Notes under the pieces: generated by a model
What the model was told of the DNA's origin: nothing
Databases searched by the model: none
What the model saw: the letters and a program-made list of their open reading frames with translations, nothing else
Shown here: positions 1 through 5,623 of the stretch, piece by piece
How the letters are laid out: each line of letters begins with the position of its first letter
Numbering within the stretch: position 1 is the stretch's first letter
Position numbers and translations under genes: made by a program
Assembly: GCA_012512705.1 (NCBI GenBank)
Contig: JAAZDR010000279.1
Location: forward strand, 1-5,938
Source: Bacillota bacterium
GTDB taxonomy: Bacteria > Bacillota > Dethiobacteria > DTU022 > JAAZDR01
Length of the DNA: 5,938 nucleotides
Direction of reading: 5' to 3'

Positions 1-185
1 ATCAGGATGCATGGTAGTGTCTGGTTGACCTCTCCTGCAATCTGAGAGGGAAAAGATGACGCATCAAAGCGGGTAATCCTAACAACTCCGTTTTGCCCAT
101 CTTTTAAACCTTTCCAGAACTCTTTCTTGCCCAAGCCTATGGGTGTAATAACGCCAAGGCCAGTAATTACAACCCTCTTTGTCAT
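1..185 (-). CDS. fabF: 3-oxoacyl-ACP synthase II (FabF), N-terminal fragment cut by window edge
   Basis: FabF condenses malonyl-ACP with a growing acyl-ACP in the elongation cycle of type II fatty acid synthesis, in the cytoplasm. Only the first 61 codons are inside the window; the frame stays open to base 1. The start reads MTKRVVITGLGVITPIG, the typical opening beta strand and glycine-rich turn of FabF/FabB ketosynthases, followed by FWKGLKDGQNGV and ITRFDASSFPSQIAGEV, which also match the family's first 60 residues. The ATG lies at 183-185, with the ribosome binding site GAGGTGA at 192-198, 6 bases upstream. The active-site Cys and two His lie beyond the edge and cannot be checked. The gene follows acpP after 86 bases that contain a hairpin, the usual acpP-fabF neighbourhood. 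The start is too short to exclude FabB or another ketosynthase rigorously, but position after acpP makes FabF by far the likeliest. Confidence 0.93.
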   Translation of the reverse strand, partial: MTKRVVITGLGVITPIGLGKKEFWKGLKDGQNGVVRITRFDASSFPSQIAGEVNQTLPCIL

Positions 186-210
186 TATTATTCACCTCAG
201 AATAATTTCC

Positions 211-238
211 AGTATATATAAGGACATTTTTTAAACAA
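211..238 (-). promoter_or_regulatory. Promoter-like pair ahead of fabF (weak candidate)
   Basis: On the minus strand TTGTTT (233-238) and TATACT (211-216) are separated by 16 bases. The -10 candidate matches TATAAT at five of six positions; the -35 candidate matches TTGACA at only three. The pair lies between the acpP hairpin and the fabF ribosome binding site, and its -35 element overlaps the 3' arm of that hairpin. Such A/T-rich DNA gives chance matches, so this is only a candidate for separate fabF transcription. Confidence 0.3.
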
Positions 239-266
239 ATCCTGCCTTACTTAAGGCAGGATTTGT
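235..266 (-). terminator. Perfect 14-bp hairpin after acpP; partial terminator or mRNA-end stabiliser
   Basis: Bases 235-248 and 253-266 are perfect reverse complements (ACAAATCCTGCCTT and its partner) around a 4-base loop, with a CCTGCC/GGCAGG core. The stem begins 5 bases after the acpP stop codon in the direction of transcription. The descending arm ends GGATTTGTTT, a short T-rich tail, and is then followed by six A residues. It therefore resembles an intrinsic terminator with an imperfect tract. Because fabF follows on the same strand, partial termination or protection of the acpP 3' end is more likely than a full stop. Confidence 0.6.
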
Positions 267-271
267 AATTG

Positions 272-499
272 TTAACTATGATTTTCAATATAGTTGACAA
301 CATCTCCGATGCTCTTGATTTTTTCCACTTCCTCATCAGCGATCTCCAGGTCAAATTCTTCTTCCAGGCTCATTACTAGTTCCACCACATCAAGAGAGTC
401 GGCTTCCAGCCCCTCAAAAGTAGATTCCATCGTGATCTTTTCTTCTTCAATATCAAGATGTTCACTTACTATTTTCTTAACTTTTCCCAGAATATCCAT
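272..499 (-). CDS. acpP: Acyl carrier protein
   Basis: AcpP carries the growing acyl chain on a 4'-phosphopantetheine arm and is the common substrate carrier of FabD, FabH, FabG, FabK, FabF and PlsX. The product is 75 residues, normal for the family, and strongly acidic. The attachment motif DSLD is present with Ser35, followed by the helix II sequence [16 protein letters not shown] that interacts with partner enzymes. The ATG at 497-499 is chosen because AAGGAGGTGA lies at 505-514. An upstream in-frame GTG at 506-508 would fall inside that ribosome binding site and is rejected. acpP follows fabG after 71 bases and is followed at once by a 14-bp hairpin. The tight fit of its ribosome binding site agrees with the high level of ACP that cells need. 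Confidence 0.98.
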   Translation of the reverse strand: MDILGKVKKIVSEHLDIEEEKITMESTFEGLEADSLDVVELVMSLEEEFDLEIADEEVEKIKSIGDVVNYIENHS

Positions 500-504
500 A
501 ACTC

Positions 505-514
505 TCACCTCCTT
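505..514 (-). promoter_or_regulatory. Very strong acpP ribosome binding site, decides the start
   Basis: The minus strand reads AAGGAGGTGA, a ten-base match to the complement of the 16S rRNA tail. The GGAGG core lies 8 bases before the ATG at 497-499. The in-frame GTG at 506-508 is part of this site and so cannot be the start. Confidence 0.85.
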
Positions 515-529
515 CCTGAATTTTTAACC

Positions 530-562
530 ATAATAATAGCTAATGAAGATAAATGAAACCAA
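530..562 (-). promoter_or_regulatory. Promoter-like pair ahead of acpP (weak candidate)
   Basis: In the 71-base fabG-acpP gap the minus strand has TTGGTT (557-562) and, 18 bases on, TATTAT (533-538), repeated in overlap at 530-535. The -10 candidate matches five of six consensus positions, the -35 only three. An extra promoter here could raise acpP above the rest of the operon, but the match is weak and lies in A/T-rich sequence. Confidence 0.2.
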
Positions 563-570
563 ACCTTTTA

Positions 571-1308
571 CTAAATTACCAAACCACCATCAACTGAGAT
601 AACCTGCCCGGTTATATAAGAACCTTTAGTCGCTAAAAATACAACCACTTCAGCGACTTCCTCGACCTTGCCAAAGCGACCGAGGGGAATCGCTCGCACT
701 GCTTCTTGCTTCAAATTTTCCGATAGATCTTCGGTCATCTCCGTTTGTATGAAACCGGGAGCGACAGCATTAACTGTTATCCCTCGTGCTCCAACTTCCT
801 TGGCTACGGACTTTGTAAAACCGATTACTCCCGCTTTGGCAGCAGCATAGTTGGCCTGACCAGCGTTGCCATAAATGCCACTGATGGAGGCGATATTAAT
901 GATCCGGCCGCCATTTTTTTGTTTTAAGAGGGAGCGCATTACCGAGCGTGTACAATTATATACGCCATTTAAATTAGTATGCAGAACTTTTTCCCAATCT
1001 TCCTCTTTCATACGGGCAAGGAGATTATCAGCCCTGATCCCGGCATTATTAACTAGAATATCAACCCTGCCGAAATAATCTACAACTTGCTTAACCATTT
1101 CGCGGCAATGCTGAAAATCAGCCACATCAGCAGGTGCGAGCATCGCCGCCTGCCCTTCTTTTTTAACCAGTTTCATAACTTCACGCGCTTCTTTTTCATT
1201 ACTGCGGTAGTTTATGGCGATATCAATCCCTCTTTGGGCCAAGGCAATGGCGATCGCTTTACCAATGCCCCTCGAAGCGCCGGTGACGAGAGCAACTTTT
1301 TTCTCCAT
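571..1308 (-). CDS. fabG: 3-oxoacyl-ACP reductase
   Basis: FabG reduces 3-oxoacyl-ACP to 3-hydroxyacyl-ACP with NADPH, the first reduction of each elongation cycle. The 245-residue product is a classical short-chain dehydrogenase/reductase of normal length. The nucleotide-binding motif TGASRGIG lies near residues 9-16 and NNAG near 87-90. The catalytic set is Asn112, Ser141 (in IASISG), Tyr154 and Lys158 (in NYAAAKAG). APGFIQTEMT and the C-terminal YITGQVISVDGG are typical FabG signatures. The ATG at 1306-1308 shares one base with the fabD stop codon (TGATG), so translation is probably coupled. An in-frame TTG directly before it (1309-1311) would sit at better spacing (10 rather than 13 bases) from the GGAGG at 1322-1326, so a 246-residue form is possible. 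Its place between fabD and acpP supports the fatty-acid role over other dehydrogenases of this family. Confidence 0.97.
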   Translation of the reverse strand: MEKKVALVTGASRGIGKAIAIALAQRGIDIAINYRSNEKEAREVMKLVKKEGQAAMLAPADVADFQHCREMVKQVVDYFGRVDILVNNAGIRADNLLARMKEEDWEKVLHTNLNGVYNCTRSVMRSLLKQKNGGRIINIASISGIYGNAGQANYAAAKAGVIGFTKSVAKEVGARGITVNAVAPGFIQTEMTEDLSENLKQEAVRAIPLGRFGKVEEVAEVVVFLATKGSYITGQVISVDGGLVI

Positions 1309-2255
1309 CAACTTATTTTTACCTCCCCAAATTGTTCCACTAGCTTTTGCAAAGAACTATAATTATCAATCTGTGCCGTCCAGGTTTTGGATGAGATCTT
1401 TTTTATAAAACTGCTTAAGGTTTTCCCCGGACCAACTTCAATAAAACGGGAATAACCGTCAGCTAATAACAGCCTCATCGAATCCTCCCAATAGACCGGA
1501 TTACTTACCTGTTTGATTAACGCTTTTTTAATTTCTTGCGGTTCATACAGGTAGGAAGCGTTATAGTTAGCAACAAAAGGTGTCGACGGAGGTGATAACT
1601 TAATCTTTTTCAACTCTTGAGCCATTTTTTTCTCTACAGACTGTAAAAGACGGCAGTGAAACGGAACGCTGACAGCGAGCGTGATTACCTTTTTAGCGCC
1701 TGCCTCGCGCGCGATTTTACAAGTCTCTTCCACCGCTTTTCTCTTACCGGCGATTACAATCTGTCCGGGACAATTGTAATTTACCGCTTCTACCACCCCA
1801 ATAGTGGAGCCCTGGCTGCATAGTTCCTCCACTTTTTTGCGTTCTAAACCCATGATCGCTGCCATCGCTCCTTCTCCTTGTGGCACAGCCTCTTGCATAT
1901 ATTTCCCACGTTTTTGCACGAGCAGAACAGCATCTTCAAAATCCATCGCTCCGGCAGCGACAAGAGCACTGTATTCACCAAGGCTGAGTCCGGCTACAGC
2001 GCCTGGAAGGATCCCCTGCTCTAGCAAAACACGAAAGGCAGCGATGCTGGCGGTAACGATTGCCGGCTGGGTAATAACTGTTTTTTGAAGGGCCTCTTTT
2101 GTACCATTGAAGACTATGTTGCTCAACTTGAAACCAAGGATTTCATCAGCCTCTTTAAATGTTTTTCTGGCACTGTAATAGTGCTGGGAGAGCTCTTTGC
2201 CCATGCCTACATACTGGGCACCTTGGCCTGGAAATACAAAGGCTTGCTTTTGCAT
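1308..2255 (-). CDS. fabD: Malonyl-CoA:ACP transacylase
   Basis: FabD moves malonyl from malonyl-CoA to the phosphopantetheine arm of ACP, supplying the two-carbon donor for FabH and FabF. The 315-residue product has the usual length. The oxyanion-hole region FVFPGQGAQ is at residues 6-14, and the nucleophile Ser91 lies in GLSLGEYSALVAAG. The malonate-binding Arg116 lies in QKRGKYM, catalytic His200 in SVPFHC, and the C-terminal FIEVGPGKTL at 271-280 is typical. The nucleophile elbow has Leu where E. coli has His (GHSLGE). The ATG at 2253-2255 follows the fabK stop with no gap (TAGATG), and its ribosome binding site AGGAGGGG (2261-2268) encodes the last glycines of FabK, which implies coupled translation. 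The stop overlaps the fabG start by one base. Confidence 0.97.
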   Translation of the reverse strand: MQKQAFVFPGQGAQYVGMGKELSQHYYSARKTFKEADEILGFKLSNIVFNGTKEALQKTVITQPAIVTASIAAFRVLLEQGILPGAVAGLSLGEYSALVAAGAMDFEDAVLLVQKRGKYMQEAVPQGEGAMAAIMGLERKKVEELCSQGSTIGVVEAVNYNCPGQIVIAGKRKAVEETCKIAREAGAKKVITLAVSVPFHCRLLQSVEKKMAQELKKIKLSPPSTPFVANYNASYLYEPQEIKKALIKQVSNPVYWEDSMRLLLADGYSRFIEVGPGKTLSSFIKKISSKTWTAQIDNYSSLQKLVEQFGEVKIS

Positions 2256-3227
2256 CTATTCCCCTCCTGGTTCGAACTTGTCGGATTTGTACAAAGATAA
2301 TCGTTTCATAACCTTTTGGGCGCCGGTTAATATATCTTCAATAATTTCTGCGCTACTTTCTTCCTTTTGAACCATTGCTGCACTCTGTCCAGCCATTATC
2401 GAACCATACAGCATATCACCATCACAAACGGCAGCCCTTAATTTACCGCTAGCAAACTTCTCAATCTCGGCGGGTAAGACGCCTTCTTTTTCCATTCTCT
2501 CTAACTCTTTCGTTAGCCGATTTTTTATAACGCGCACTGGATACCCTGTCGAACGTCCGGTAACTATAGTATCCCTGTCTTTTGCCTTCATAATCTTTTC
2601 TTTATAATTTCTATGTATTGTTGATTCTCTAGAACATGCAAAGCGTGTGCCGACCTGTACGCCTTGCGCACCGAGGCTTAAAGCAGCAACAAAGCCACGC
2701 CCGTCAACGAGGCCACCAGCGGCGACTACCGGTATATTTACCGCGTCAGCGACCTGCGGCACAAGAACCATTGTCGTCAGCTCGCCAATATGCCCACCTG
2801 CTTCCATACCTTCAGCAATAAGAGCATCAACCCCCTGCCTCTCCAGGCGGCGCGCAAGTGCTACGGAAGAGACAACGGGAATTACCTTTATTCCGGCTTC
2901 CTGAAACCGGGGCATGTATTTTCCCGGATTTCCCGCTCCTGTAGTGACGACTGGTACTTTTTCCGCGATTACTGTCTCCACCACATCATCCACAAAAGGC
3001 GAGAGAAGCATTATGTTAACACCAAAAGGTTTAGCAGTTGTCTTTTTTACCTTTGCAATCTCTTTTTTAACTGCATCAGCGGGCGCATTTCCCGCACCGA
3101 TAATCCCTAACCCTCCTGCTTTAGAAACAGCAGCAGCGAGCTCTCCTGTAGCTACCCAAGCCATGCCTCCTTGAAGAATCGGGTAATCGCTCCCAAGCAG
3201 GCGGCAAAGAGGGGTGTAAAAGGCCAT
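2256..3227 (-). CDS. fabK: Enoyl-ACP reductase II, FMN-dependent
   Basis: FabK reduces trans-2-enoyl-ACP to acyl-ACP with FMN and NAD(P)H, the last step of each elongation cycle. It is unrelated to the short-chain dehydrogenase FabI and, in the families studied, is not inhibited by triclosan. The 323-residue product is a TIM-barrel of the nitronate monooxygenase superfamily. MAWVATGELAAAVSKAGGLG lies near residues 22-41. EAGGHIGELTTMVLVPQV carries the conserved His146. AAGGLVDGRG and GVQVGTRF form the FMN phosphate-binding end. GGHIGELTT and the fab context favour FabK over a nitronate monooxygenase. The ATG at 3225-3227 is chosen: AAAGGAG (3236-3242) stands 8 bases upstream, whereas the TTG two codons earlier would be only 2 bases from it. 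The gene follows fabH by 40 bases and abuts fabD. No other enoyl reductase is visible in the window. Confidence 0.95.
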   Translation of the reverse strand: MAFYTPLCRLLGSDYPILQGGMAWVATGELAAAVSKAGGLGIIGAGNAPADAVKKEIAKVKKTTAKPFGVNIMLLSPFVDDVVETVIAEKVPVVTTGAGNPGKYMPRFQEAGIKVIPVVSSVALARRLERQGVDALIAEGMEAGGHIGELTTMVLVPQVADAVNIPVVAAGGLVDGRGFVAALSLGAQGVQVGTRFACSRESTIHRNYKEKIMKAKDRDTIVTGRSTGYPVRVIKNRLTKELERMEKEGVLPAEIEKFASGKLRAAVCDGDMLYGSIMAGQSAAMVQKEESSAEIIEDILTGAQKVMKRLSLYKSDKFEPGGE

Positions 3228-3235
3228 ACACAAAA

Positions 3236-3242
3236 CTCCTTT
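3236..3242 (-). promoter_or_regulatory. fabK ribosome binding site, decides the start
   Basis: The minus strand reads AAAGGAG, with GGAG 8 bases before the ATG at 3225-3227 and only 2 bases before the in-frame TTG at 3231-3233. The ATG is therefore the better start. Confidence 0.75.
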
Positions 3243-3267
3243 ACTGGTAATTGACTTGTTGCTTATT

Positions 3268-4257
3268 TTAAGCCCAGCGCATAACTATACTTCCCCACGT
3301 TAATCCGGCACCAAAGGCAACAAAGGCTAAAAGGTTGCCTTTTTTAAACCTGTTCTCCCGTACACATTCATCGAGGAGAACAGGAATTGAGGCTGCAGAC
3401 ATGTTGCCATAGCGATCCAAATGTATTGGAACCTGTTCTTCTTTAAGTGACATACGCTTGCGTGCAGACTCAATAATTCTCTTATTCGCCTGGTGTAAAA
3501 GCAGGAAATCCAGATCTTCGATTTTAAGCTGGCAGCGAGTTAAGCCCTCGATAGTTGCTTCTTCGATAACACGAACAGCGAATTTAAAAACTTCATGTCC
3601 ATTCATTTTTATAAAATGCAGGCGTTCCCTAACAGTATCCTCGCTCGTAGGGGCAAAAGTTCCTCCTGCGGGGATCATTAGTGCTTCAGCCTTACTGCCA
3701 TCAGTACCAAGATAATCTGCTAGAAAACCGTATCCTTCTTTGACACGGCCGAGAACGGCAGCTCCGGCACCATCCCCAAAAAGCACGCAAGTACTGCGGT
3801 CTTGCCAATCAACGTAACGCGAGAGAATATCTACGCCGATAACAAGGATTTTACGGTAAGTTCCACTTTCCATAAAGCGTCTGCCAACAGCCAAAGCATA
3901 TACAAAACCCGAACAACCGGCCAAAAGGTCAAAAGCTGCCGCTTTTCGTGCCCCTAATTTATGTTGAACATAGCAGGCGGTAGCGGGCAACACTTTGTCT
4001 GGAGTAAAAGAAGCCACGATAATCAGCTCAATCTCTTCTGCTTTAGTCTGGGAGTTCTCCAAAGCTTTCCTTGCCGCCTCCACCGCCAGATCAGAAGTTG
4101 TCTTCCCTTTTTCTAAAATCCTTCGCTCTTCTATTCCAGTTCTTGTTTTAATCCACTGATCACTTGTGTCTACCATCTGTTCTAAATCAAAATTAGTTAT
4201 TTTTTTGGGGGGTAGTGCTGAACCTGTAGCAATAATACCAACTGAAGGTGACGGCAT
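3268..4257 (-). CDS. fabH: 3-oxoacyl-ACP synthase III
   Basis: FabH starts each chain by condensing an acyl-CoA primer (acetyl-CoA or a branched short acyl-CoA) with malonyl-ACP; its primer choice sets straight or branched fatty acids. The 329-residue product has the normal length. WIKTRTGIEERR, near residues 35-46, is typical of the N-terminal domain. Catalytic Cys115 lies in LAGCSGFVYAL, His255 in LLHQANKRI and Asn285 in YGNMSAASIP, so the Cys-His-Asn triad is complete. The C-terminal FGAGLTWGS matches the family. The ATG at 4255-4257 is used here; a GTG directly before it (4258-4260) is equally possible, as AGGAAGG (4270-4276) is 12 bases from the ATG and 9 from the GTG. plsX lies 35 bases upstream. 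The primer preference cannot be read from the sequence. Confidence 0.97.
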   Translation of the reverse strand: MPSPSVGIIATGSALPPKKITNFDLEQMVDTSDQWIKTRTGIEERRILEKGKTTSDLAVEAARKALENSQTKAEEIELIIVASFTPDKVLPATACYVQHKLGARKAAAFDLLAGCSGFVYALAVGRRFMESGTYRKILVIGVDILSRYVDWQDRSTCVLFGDGAGAAVLGRVKEGYGFLADYLGTDGSKAEALMIPAGGTFAPTSEDTVRERLHFIKMNGHEVFKFAVRVIEEATIEGLTRCQLKIEDLDFLLLHQANKRIIESARKRMSLKEEQVPIHLDRYGNMSAASIPVLLDECVRENRFKKGNLLAFVAFGAGLTWGSIVMRWA

Positions 4258-4295
4258 CACCGCTTCATTCCTTCCTAATATTTTCTTTTTTTGTA

Positions 4296-5291
4296 TTATG
4301 ATAACGCATCAATTATCTTCTTATTAGTCTGACTGACTACCATCGGATAGGCCTGATTTAAAAGCGCTTGTTTGATTGCTTTCGCTTTGGAAGAACCATG
4401 ACACTTTATACAAATACCGTTAACTCCTAGAAGCGGAGCGCCACCATACTCTGATTCATCAAGCTTGCTCCTGATACGTCGTAAAGCGGGTAATAGCAAA
4501 GCACTAGCGGAACGAGTAAGCAGGCTGCGTGAAAACTCTTCTCTTAAAGTGGCAAAAATGCCTTTGGAAACACCTTCGGTTGTTTTTAAGAGAATGTTAC
4601 CGGCAAACCCATCGCAAACGATGACGTCAGATTCCCCGGCAAAAACATCCCTCGCTTCAATATTGCCGATAAAACCGTCAACATTTGCTTCTAAAAGTGG
4701 ATAGGCCTTGCGTGTCTGGTTGTTGCCTTTCGTTCTTTCCTCGCCGACATTCAGTAAAGCACACTTCGGATTGGGATAGCCTAGTATTTCACTGGCATAG
4801 ACAACCCCAATTTTGGCATATTGTTGAAGATGTTCAGGTTTAGCATCCATATTTGCACCCACATCAAGAACTACAACACCTTTACCCTTAGGCGTCGGAA
4901 AGACCGTAAGCAGAGCAGGACGCTGTACCTCTTTCACCCTCCCCAGAGAAAAAATTGCCCCGACCATTAAGGCACCGGTACTGCCGGCGCTGAGAGCAGC
5001 ATCAGCCTCCCCGTTTTTTACAAGGTTGATTGCGACAACCAGGGAAGAAGCTTTTTTTTGACGTGCGGCCAAGGAAGGCTCATCATCGGTTGTTATAATA
5101 TCATCTGCGGCTACAATTTTAACTTGTTCAGAAGCATATTCTTCATTCTCTAATATTTTTCTAATCACCCCTTCTTTCCCCACCAAACACACTTCCAGCA
5201 CATCCCTTTCCCTGGTAGCAGCAACAGCCCCTTTAATGATTTCCAAAGGGGCATGATCTCCACCCATCACATCAACCGCTATACGAACCAA
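4296..5291 (-). CDS. plsX: Phosphate acyltransferase PlsX (acyl-ACP:phosphate)
   Basis: PlsX converts acyl-ACP and phosphate to acyl-phosphate, the donor for the glycerol-3-phosphate acyltransferase PlsY, and so joins fatty acid synthesis to phospholipid synthesis at the membrane surface. The 331-residue product is of normal length. Family motifs appear in order: IAVDVMGGDHAP (4-15), LSAGSTGALMVGA (100-112), RPALLTVFPT (124-133), LDVGANMDAKPEHL (142-155), LLNVGEERTKGN (179-190), FIGNIEARDVF (207-217), VCDGFAGNILLKTTEG (225-240) and EYGGAPLLGVNG near the C-terminus. The start is TTG (5289-5291), 10 bases after GGAAGGAG; there is no ATG or GTG in frame nearby and the family begins at exactly this point (usually MKIAVDAMGGDHAP). 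The gene is the first after a 155-base structured gap, a place where many Firmicutes have fapR. Confidence 0.97.
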   Translation of the reverse strand: MVRIAVDVMGGDHAPLEIIKGAVAATRERDVLEVCLVGKEGVIRKILENEEYASEQVKIVAADDIITTDDEPSLAARQKKASSLVVAINLVKNGEADAALSAGSTGALMVGAIFSLGRVKEVQRPALLTVFPTPKGKGVVVLDVGANMDAKPEHLQQYAKIGVVYASEILGYPNPKCALLNVGEERTKGNNQTRKAYPLLEANVDGFIGNIEARDVFAGESDVIVCDGFAGNILLKTTEGVSKGIFATLREEFSRSLLTRSASALLLPALRRIRSKLDESEYGGAPLLGVNGICIKCHGSSKAKAIKQALLNQAYPMVVSQTNKKIIDALS

Positions 5292-5301
5292 ATCAGCACA
5301 A

Positions 5302-5310
5302 CTCCTTCCT
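5302..5310 (-). promoter_or_regulatory. plsX ribosome binding site supporting a TTG start
   Basis: The minus strand reads AGGAAGGAG, ending 10 bases before TTG at 5289-5291. The TTG that directly follows GGAG is out of frame and runs into a stop after two codons, so it is not a start. Confidence 0.75.
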
Positions 5311-5324
5311 ACAGGGCAAAATTG

Positions 5325-5353
5325 TTAATATAAATAAATAATTACAAGAACAA
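5325..5353 (-). promoter_or_regulatory. Promoter-like pair ahead of plsX (weak candidate)
   Basis: The minus strand shows TTGTTC (5348-5353) and TATTAA (5325-5330) with a 17-base A/T-rich spacer. Spacing is ideal, but the hexamers match consensus at only three and four positions. If real, the transcript would start near 5318, a few bases before the plsX ribosome binding site, and would separate plsX-to-acpP expression from rpmF. Confidence 0.3.
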
Positions 5354-5380
5354 TATTTAACCTTGGTAAATAAAACACTT

Positions 5381-5419
5381 TCCGCCCTGTTCCCCGTTAT
5401 TAACGGGAAAGAGGGCGGA
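5381..5419 (-). terminator. Large imperfect hairpin between rpmF and plsX; terminator, attenuator or processing site
   Basis: TCCGCCCT (5381-5388) pairs with AGGGCGGA (5412-5419), and the inner arms continue around a three-base loop centred at 5400. In the minus-strand RNA the whole stem is about 17 pairs with one C-C mismatch and one G-U pair. In the plus-strand RNA the same sites give G-G and C-A mismatches, so the stem fits minus-strand transcription better. It starts 28 bases after the rpmF stop. The 3' side reads AAAGTGTTTTATTT, so the T tract is set back by six bases; termination may be incomplete. Confidence 0.55.
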
Positions 5420-5446
5420 TTTTAAAAAAGTTTATGGTTAATTTTT

Positions 5447-5620
5447 TTAAACCTCAACAACTTCCCTACCTTTATAGTAGCCGCAGTTTAAACACACTTG
5501 GTGCGGTTTTTTAAGCTCATGACACTGTGGACATTCAGCAAGGTTAGGCGATTTGAGTTTAAAATGGGCTCTTCTTTTATCCCTTCGTGATTTGGAAGTG
5601 CGTCGCTTGGGAACTGCCAT
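5447..5620 (-). CDS. rpmF: 50S ribosomal protein L32
   Basis: L32 is a small zinc-ribbon protein of the large ribosomal subunit. The 57-residue product begins [19 protein letters not shown], the family's basic N-terminus, and has the metal site CPQC (30-33) and CLNC (43-46), followed by [11 protein letters not shown]. All four Cys are present, so this is the zinc-binding (C+) form, not the zinc-free form. ATG at 5618-5620 lies 8 bases after GGAGG (5629-5633), which is inside the last codons of yceD. Only 3 bases separate the yceD stop from this start. The yceD-rpmF-plsX order is widely conserved in bacteria. Confidence 0.97.
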   Translation of the reverse strand: MAVPKRRTSKSRRDKRRAHFKLKSPNLAECPQCHELKKPHQVCLNCGYYKGREVVEV

Positions 5621-5623
5621 TTC

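Noticed and set aside
211..220. AGTATATATA, an alternating TA run, as a possible regulator palindrome
   Set aside because: The symmetrical part is only the TATATATA core; flanking bases do not match in an inverted manner, so it reads better as part of a promoter-like A/T-rich stretch.
500..508. Upstream GTG start giving a 78-residue AcpP
   Set aside because: The GTG lies within the AAGGAGGTGA ribosome binding site; the ATG at 497-499 has proper spacing and gives the usual family length.
3228..3233. Upstream TTG start for FabK
   Set aside because: It would be only 2 bases from the GGAG core, while the ATG two codons later is 8 bases away.
294..3715. Many open frames on the plus strand of 60-106 codons opposite the fab genes
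   Set aside because: They lie antisense to well-supported genes, lack ribosome binding sites and recognisable domains, and show low-complexity Ser/Pro/Arg-rich translations typical of reverse-strand shadows.
5292..5446. Possible small gene, tRNA or riboswitch in the rpmF-plsX gap
   Set aside because: No start with a ribosome binding site and open frame was seen apart from plsX itself, no cloverleaf could be drawn, and the pairing does not match any riboswitch class I can recognise.
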